Position numbers and translations under genes: made by a program. Shown piece after piece: positions 6,117-9,484 of a stretch of 9,484 nt of DNA. Below the pieces are notes generated by a model, which searched no databases, was not told where the DNA came from, and was given only the letters and a program-made list of their open reading frames with translations. The DNA is from an uncultured Collinsella sp. (lineage in GTDB: Bacteria > Actinomycetota > Coriobacteriia > Coriobacteriales > Coriobacteriaceae): assembly GCA_900541715.1 (NCBI GenBank), contig UQLI01000046.1, forward strand, positions 1-9,484. Direction: 5' to 3'. The stretch's first letter is position 1, and the number at the start of each line of letters is the position of its first letter.

Positions 6117-7277
6117 ATGGAGATCACCAAGGATATCCGCTACATTGGCGTCGACGATCACGACATTGACCTGTTCGAGGGCCAGTACGACGTGTCCGAG
6201 AACGGTATGGCATATAACAGCTACGTTATCTTGGGCGACAAGATCGCTGTCGCCGATTCGGTCGACGCCGGCTTTGTCGACGAGTGGCTCGGCAACCTCG
6301 AGGCCGTGCTCGATGGTCGTACGCCCGATTACCTGGTCGTCCATCACATGGAGCCCGATCACTCCGCTGGTATCGCCGCCTTTATGGAGCGCTATCCCCA
6401 GGCCCAGATTGTGGCTAGCATGGGCGCCTTCCGCATGATGGTCAACTACTTTGGCACCGACTACCCCGATCGCAAGATGGTCGTCAAAGAGGGCGATGTG
6501 CTCGACCTGGGCGGCCACAGCCTGACCTTTATCGGCGCCCCCAACGTTCACTGGCCCGAGGTGATCTTCTCCTACGAGTCCACCGACAAGGTGCTCTTTA
6601 GTGCCGACGGCTTTGGCAAGTTTGGCGCCAACGACATCGAGGATCCGGAAGGGTGGGCTTGTGAGGCTCGCCGCTACTACTTTGGCATCGTCGGTAAGTT
6701 CGGCAAGTTCGTGCAGGCCGTCCTCAAGAAGGCCGCCGATCTGGATATCCAGATCATCTGTCCGCTCCACGGCCCCGTACTGACCGAGAACCTGGGCTAT
6801 TACCTCGACACCTATAACACCTGGTCGAGCTACCAGCCCGAGGACAAGGGCATCACGATTGCCTATGCGAGCGTGTACGGCCATCTGAAGGCTGCCGTCG
6901 AGGAGCTCGCCGCAGCGCTTGAGGCTCGCGGCCAGAAGGTCTCCGTCTTTGACTTGGCTCGCGACGACATGGCCGAGGCCGTTGAGGATGCGTTCCGCTA
7001 CGACCGTCTGGTGCTCGCCTCCATCACCTATCAGGGCGAGATCTTCCCGTGCATGAGCACCTTCATCCATACGCTCGCCGAGCACGCCTACCAGAACCGT
7101 ACGGTGGCGCTCGTCGAGGCCGGCTCCTGGGCGCCCGCAGCTGCCAAGGTTATGACCAAGGAGCTCGAGGGCATGAAGGACATCACCCTGACGCAGAACA
7201 AGGTGACTGTGCTGGGCTCGCTCAACGACGCCTCGCGCGCCCAAATCGAGGCCCTCGCCGACGAGCTGTCCAAGTAG
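6117..7277 (+). CDS. fprA: FprA-family A-type flavodiiron protein (O2/NO reductase)
   Basis: 386-residue cytoplasmic enzyme reducing oxygen to water and/or nitric oxide to nitrous oxide, usually with electrons from rubredoxin. The N-terminal metallo-beta-lactamase-like domain (to about 245) carries the diiron ligands: HMEPDH at 77-82 (H77, E79, D81, H82), H145 in NVHWPE, D164 in SADGFG and H218 in CPLHGP. The C-terminal flavodoxin domain starts near 246 (ITIAYASVYGHLKAA) and would bind FMN. There is no rubredoxin or flavin-reductase extension, so it is a class A, two-domain protein. AGGAGG nine bases upstream fixes the ATG at 6117; an in-frame ATG at 6075 overlaps the -10 box and is rejected. 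It stands alone, with its own promoter and the terminator at 7300-7340. It suits a strict or near-strict anaerobe exposed to oxygen. The FMN phosphate loop reads YGHLK where many relatives have YGNTE. Confidence 0.95.
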   Translation: MEITKDIRYIGVDDHDIDLFEGQYDVSENGMAYNSYVILGDKIAVADSVDAGFVDEWLGNLEAVLDGRTPDYLVVHHMEPDHSAGIAAFMERYPQAQIVASMGAFRMMVNYFGTDYPDRKMVVKEGDVLDLGGHSLTFIGAPNVHWPEVIFSYESTDKVLFSADGFGKFGANDIEDPEGWACEARRYYFGIVGKFGKFVQAVLKKAADLDIQIICPLHGPVLTENLGYYLDTYNTWSSYQPEDKGITIAYASVYGHLKAAVEELAAALEARGQKVSVFDLARDDMAEAVEDAFRYDRLVLASITYQGEIFPCMSTFIHTLAEHAYQNRTVALVEAGSWAPAAAKVMTKELEGMKDITLTQNKVTVLGSLNDASRAQIEALADELSK

Positions 7278-7289
7278 CGATATATCGCT
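7276..7289. repeat. 14-bp palindrome at the flavodiiron stop codon
   Basis: AGCGATATATCGCT is a perfect palindrome starting inside the stop codon and followed by TTTTAA. As RNA it would form a five-base-pair stem with a TATA loop and a short U run. It may be a weak first terminator ahead of the strong one at 7300-7340. Confidence 0.35.
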
Positions 7290-7299
7290 TTTAACGCTC

Positions 7300-7340
7300 A
7301 AACCACCACGAAGGGGACAGGCACCTTTGTGGTGGTTTTT
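7300..7340 (+). terminator. strong intrinsic terminator after flavodiiron gene
   Basis: AAACCACCACGAAGG (7300-7314) pairs with CCTTTGTGGTGGTTT (7324-7338): 15 base pairs with one G-T pair, a nine-base loop, then TTTTT through 7340. The inner part reads GGGGACAGGCACC, a sequence I recall as recurrent in intergenic hairpins of Coriobacteriia (memory, unchecked). On the minus strand the same hairpin lies just past the DeoR stop codon with a shorter T run, so it may work in both directions. Confidence 0.9.
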
Positions 7341-7342
7341 GT

Positions 7343-8146
7343 TTAAGCGCCGGCGATGACGAGGGCTGGACGTGAGCTGTCAGTGGCCTCGGTGATTGAG
7401 GTGGCGACGGTGTGATCGGGGTCGCGGTCCATCACGATGGTGTCGACATCGGCAAGCTCGGCAAAGCGGTACATGCCGCGTCCGTTAACCTTGCTGGCGT
7501 CCATGAGGGCGACGCTTTGATGTGCCGCGGCGATCATAGCCGTTTTGGTCTCGGCCATCTGGGGAAAGTCGGTCGTAAAGCCGCAGCTGGGGACAAAGGC
7601 GCCGGGGCACATGACGGCCAGATCGGCATGGACCATTTGGAGCGCCTGCATAGTGAGCGGTCCGTACAAATAACGATGGCCTTTGCGCAGCGCCCCGCCC
7701 AGCATGACGACATCGACTGGGGGCATGCTCTCGTCGATGTAATCGGCAATGGTAATGTCGGCCGTGATGACGGTGATACCGTCGCGCTGATCGAGGAGCC
7801 GGACGAACTCGAGCGCCGTGGTGCCCGAGTCGACGAGCAGCGTGTCGCCGTCATTGACGAGCTCGATGGCGCTTTGCGCGATGGCCTGCTTGGCGGCGAC
7901 GTTGACATTGATGCGGCGATCCTGCGTGGAAACGGTTAGGCGTTTGTGGAGCGATACGGCACCACCATGTGTGCGGCGCAGCTTGCCTGCTTCGGCGAGC
8001 GCGTCAAGGTCGGCGCGGGCGGTGACGGAGGACACGCCAAAGGTCTGGGCGATTTCTGCTACCTGTACCGAGGCGTTATGCTCAAGCATCTCCATGATGG
8101 CGGCACGACGCTCATCGGCGAAGGCTCGGGTTGTTACATGGGCCAT
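7343..8146 (-). CDS. DeoR/GlpR-family transcriptional regulator
   Basis: 267-residue regulator with an N-terminal DeoR winged helix (about residues 11-66) ending in the family signature LRRTHGGAV (56-64). A C-terminal DeoRC sensor domain of the ribose-5-phosphate-isomerase-like fold follows. Sensor landmarks are LLVDSGTTALEF (103-114), VVMLGGALRKG (146-156) and ALMDASKVNGRG (213-224), where the GTT loop and DxSK segment normally contact a sugar phosphate. GGAG lies 5-6 bases before the chosen ATG. An in-frame ATG at 8194 would add 16 residues but has no such site. It is divergent from the ketose-bisphosphate aldolase gene across an A/T-rich gap with repeated and inverted elements, so control of the aldolase and of itself is likely but unproven. 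It converges on the flavodiiron gene and shares its terminator. Proteins of this type usually repress sugar genes until a phosphorylated intermediate accumulates. Confidence 0.95.
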   Translation of the reverse strand: MAHVTTRAFADERRAAIMEMLEHNASVQVAEIAQTFGVSSVTARADLDALAEAGKLRRTHGGAVSLHKRLTVSTQDRRINVNVAAKQAIAQSAIELVNDGDTLLVDSGTTALEFVRLLDQRDGITVITADITIADYIDESMPPVDVVMLGGALRKGHRYLYGPLTMQALQMVHADLAVMCPGAFVPSCGFTTDFPQMAETKTAMIAAAHQSVALMDASKVNGRGMYRFAELADVDTIVMDRDPDHTVATSITEATDSSRPALVIAGA

Positions 8147-8203
8147 AGCTGCTCCGTTCTCAACATAAATTTGCAGGAATTGTGTTGAATCCATTTTCGT
8201 TCA

Positions 8204-8224
8204 TTTTCTTTTTTAGTAAGAAAA
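8204..8224. promoter_or_regulatory. inverted repeat, candidate DeoR operator
   Basis: TTTTCTT (8204-8210) and AAGAAAA (8218-8224) form a perfect 7-bp dyad with a seven-base centre. It lies 58-78 bp upstream of the DeoR-family start. A/T-rich dyads and repeats are usual binding sites for this family, and the location fits autoregulation. Chance matching in A/T-rich DNA is a real alternative. Confidence 0.4.
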
Positions 8225-8403
8225 CGCCTTTCGATTACTTATCTTTTCTATAAAAGAAAGATGATTCGCTTGAAAACTTCAATGTCGTATAGAGGAATCC
8301 GGTGCGAATCTCTTCCGTTTGCTTTTCAAAAACGAGTGTCTTGACCTGTGTGCCGGTGATATCTCATGCGTGCGACACCATCGATTTTCATACAATGAGC
8401 GCA

Positions 8404-8428
8404 GTAAAACGCAAGGTAAAACGCCTTG
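8404..8428. repeat. 12-bp-period direct repeat with overlapping dyad in aldolase leader
   Basis: GTAAAACGC occurs at 8404-8412 and 8416-8424. CAAGG (8412-8416) and CCTTG (8424-8428) form an overlapping 5-bp dyad. It lies about 55-80 bp upstream of the aldolase start. Two sites one helical turn apart, sharing AAAACGC with the site at 8221-8227, suggest a regulator binding region. Confidence 0.4.
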
Positions 8429-8481
8429 TGAACAACTACGCCCGATGTCCAGATGCGGGCGAGGGAGAGGAGCAAACGCTC

Positions 8482-9339
8482 ATGGCACTTGTTACCACCG
8501 AAAAGATGCTCAAGGACGCTCAGGCCGGCCACTACGCTGTTGGTGCTTTCAACGTCGAGAACCTCGAGTTTGTTATGGCCGTTCTGGCCGCTGCCGAGGA
8601 GACCAAGTCCCCCGTCATCATGCAGACCACCCCGGGCACCATCAAGACCGCTGGTCTGGACTACTTCTACGGCATGGTCAAGGCTGCCGCCGAGCGCGCT
8701 TCCGTGCCCGTCGCTCTGCACCTCGATCACGGCGATGGCTATGACCGCTGCATGCAGGCTTTCCGCACGGGCTACACCTCTGTCATGATCGACGGTTCGC
8801 ACGAGTCCTTCGAGGACAACATCGCCCTGACCAAGTCCGTCGCCGACGCTGGCCGCGCCATGGGCGTGCCCGTCGAGGCCGAGCTCGGTAAGGTTGGCGG
8901 CAAGGAGGACGACGGTCCCGCGGTTGAGGGCGAGAGCCCCTACACCGATCCTGCCGAGGCCAAGGAGTTCGTCGAGCGCACTGGCTGCACCTCGCTGGCC
9001 ATTGGCGTTGGTACCAGCCACGGCGTGTACACGAGCGATCCGCACATCGAGCAGTCCGTGGTCAAGGCCATCCGCGACGCCGTCGACGTGCCGCTGGTTC
9101 TGCACGGCACCTCCGGTGTGCCCGATGAGCAGGTTGCCGAGGCTGTGAAGAACGGTATCTGCAAGGTCAACTACGCCACCGAGCTGCGTCAGGCCTACAC
9201 CAAGGGCTTCATGGCCTACATGGCCGAGAACCCTGCCTGCTTCGACCCCAAGAAGCCGGCCAAGGAGGGCATGCGTGAGATCACCGAGCTGGTTAAGATT
9301 CGCATGACCAACCTCAACTCTGTGGGCAAAGCAGAGTAA
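8482..9339 (+). CDS. fba: class II ketose-bisphosphate (fructose/tagatose) aldolase
   Basis: 285-residue zinc aldolase that reversibly splits a ketose 1,6-bisphosphate into dihydroxyacetone phosphate and glyceraldehyde 3-phosphate. The first class II signature is VPVALHLDHG (residues 75-84), with catalytic D82 and zinc ligand H83. The second is VEAELGKVGGKE (131-142). The other expected zinc histidines are H180 in GTSHG and H208 in LHGTSG, and the phosphate-binding segment VNYATELR is at 229-236. Length is typical of the short class II group that includes Fba, GatY and KbaY. The ATEL segment resembles tagatose-bisphosphate aldolases, so substrate preference is open; in glycolysis it would be the fructose enzyme. 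GGGAGAGGAG nine bases upstream sets the start; the frame is open upstream to an ATG near 8302, but that extension has no homology or suitable site. It is divergent from the DeoR-family gene, its likely regulator, and followed by the hairpin at 9418-9454. Confidence 0.95.
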   Translation: MALVTTEKMLKDAQAGHYAVGAFNVENLEFVMAVLAAAEETKSPVIMQTTPGTIKTAGLDYFYGMVKAAAERASVPVALHLDHGDGYDRCMQAFRTGYTSVMIDGSHESFEDNIALTKSVADAGRAMGVPVEAELGKVGGKEDDGPAVEGESPYTDPAEAKEFVERTGCTSLAIGVGTSHGVYTSDPHIEQSVVKAIRDAVDVPLVLHGTSGVPDEQVAEAVKNGICKVNYATELRQAYTKGFMAYMAENPACFDPKKPAKEGMREITELVKIRMTNLNSVGKAE

Positions 9340-9417
9340 CAGCAAGGGTACTCTGATCCCACCGGGCCGTCCGGAAACGGAAAAGGGCCTATCTCTCAGA
9401 ACGTCCTCGGACATGTC

Positions 9418-9454
9418 GGAAGCCCCGCCGCGCGCTACGCGCTGCGGGGCTTCC
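9418..9454 (+). terminator. GC-rich hairpin after the aldolase gene
   Basis: GGAAGCCCCGC (9418-9428) pairs with GCGGGGCTTCC (9444-9454). After one mismatch the stem continues as GCGCG/CGCGC with a CTA loop. It is very stable, but CTCCGTCC follows instead of a T tract. It lies 78 bases past the stop. It may end transcription with help, or act as a bidirectional or RNA-stabilising structure. The 9340-9417 stretch before it shows nothing else clear. Confidence 0.65.
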
Positions 9455-9484
9455 TCCGTCCTGACGCTCCTATTTGGCAAGGTG

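Larger units (their letters stand above)
8147..8481. promoter_or_regulatory. divergent A/T-rich regulatory region, DeoR gene to aldolase
   Basis: This 335-bp gap holds no gene. The part at 8190-8280 is strikingly A/T-rich against the GC-rich neighbours. It holds an inverted repeat at 8204-8224 and a TATAAA box at 8249-8254. The decamer AAAACGCCTT occurs at 8221-8230 and again at 8418-8427, with the related AAAACGCAAG at 8406-8415. TACAAT at 8391-8396 is another -10 candidate, closer to the aldolase. No promoter has both a good -35 and -10 at proper spacing, so the start sites remain open. Confidence 0.6.

Noticed and set aside
8288..8312. Cobalamin-riboswitch-like segment (GGAATCCGGTGCGAATC)
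   Set aside because: Only one short block matches; no B12-box sequence or supporting helices were found nearby, and the aldolase is not a cobalamin-related gene.
8326..9480. 384-codon minus-strand open frame opposite the aldolase gene
   Set aside because: The opposite strand encodes a complete class II aldolase with both signatures; long antisense frames are common in GC-rich genes.

Overview
The window looks like chromosomal DNA from a high-GC gut actinobacterium of the class Coriobacteriia, most likely Collinsella or a close relative. This rests on gene content (class II GalT paired with a GRSEISGNHTDH-type galactokinase, an FprA-type flavodiiron protein, and a DUF4143 ATPase), on GC-rich codon use, and on a terminator motif I recall from that group. 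It is recognition from memory, not a database result. No rRNA, tRNA, CRISPR array or transposase gene was seen.

Layout. (1) Bases 1-1675 hold an AAA ATPase/DUF4143 gene on the minus strand. It sits between two copies of a 35-bp direct repeat, and three 33-bp tandem repeats lie directly upstream of its promoter. (2) Bases 1708-4955 hold the Leloir-pathway operon galK-galT on the minus strand. The two genes overlap, and the operon ends in a strong intrinsic terminator at 1708-1746. (3) A 337-bp intergenic region (4619-4955) separates galK from a divergent LacI-family repressor gene (4956-5987). It contains three copies of one operator-like sequence, two of them arranged as a perfect 17-bp inverted repeat. 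(4) Bases 6117-7277 encode an A-type flavodiiron protein with its own extended -10 promoter and a hairpin before the ribosome binding site. It ends at a terminator that also faces the convergent next gene. (5) Bases 7343-8146 (minus) encode a DeoR-family repressor. It is divergent from a class II ketose-bisphosphate aldolase gene (8482-9339), with a 335-bp A/T-rich regulatory gap between them. A GC-rich hairpin at 9418-9454 follows the aldolase gene.

How the parts fit. galK and galT phosphorylate galactose and exchange it onto UDP-sugars. The adjacent LacI-type protein is the obvious candidate regulator, through the three repeated sites. The DeoR protein probably senses a sugar phosphate and may control the aldolase, which splits fructose- or tagatose-1,6-bisphosphate. 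The flavodiiron protein is a separate oxygen/NO detoxification unit suited to an anaerobe. The ATPase with its repeats looks like a self-contained accessory cassette beside the galactose operon. It is the least explained part of the window and the best candidate for follow-up.
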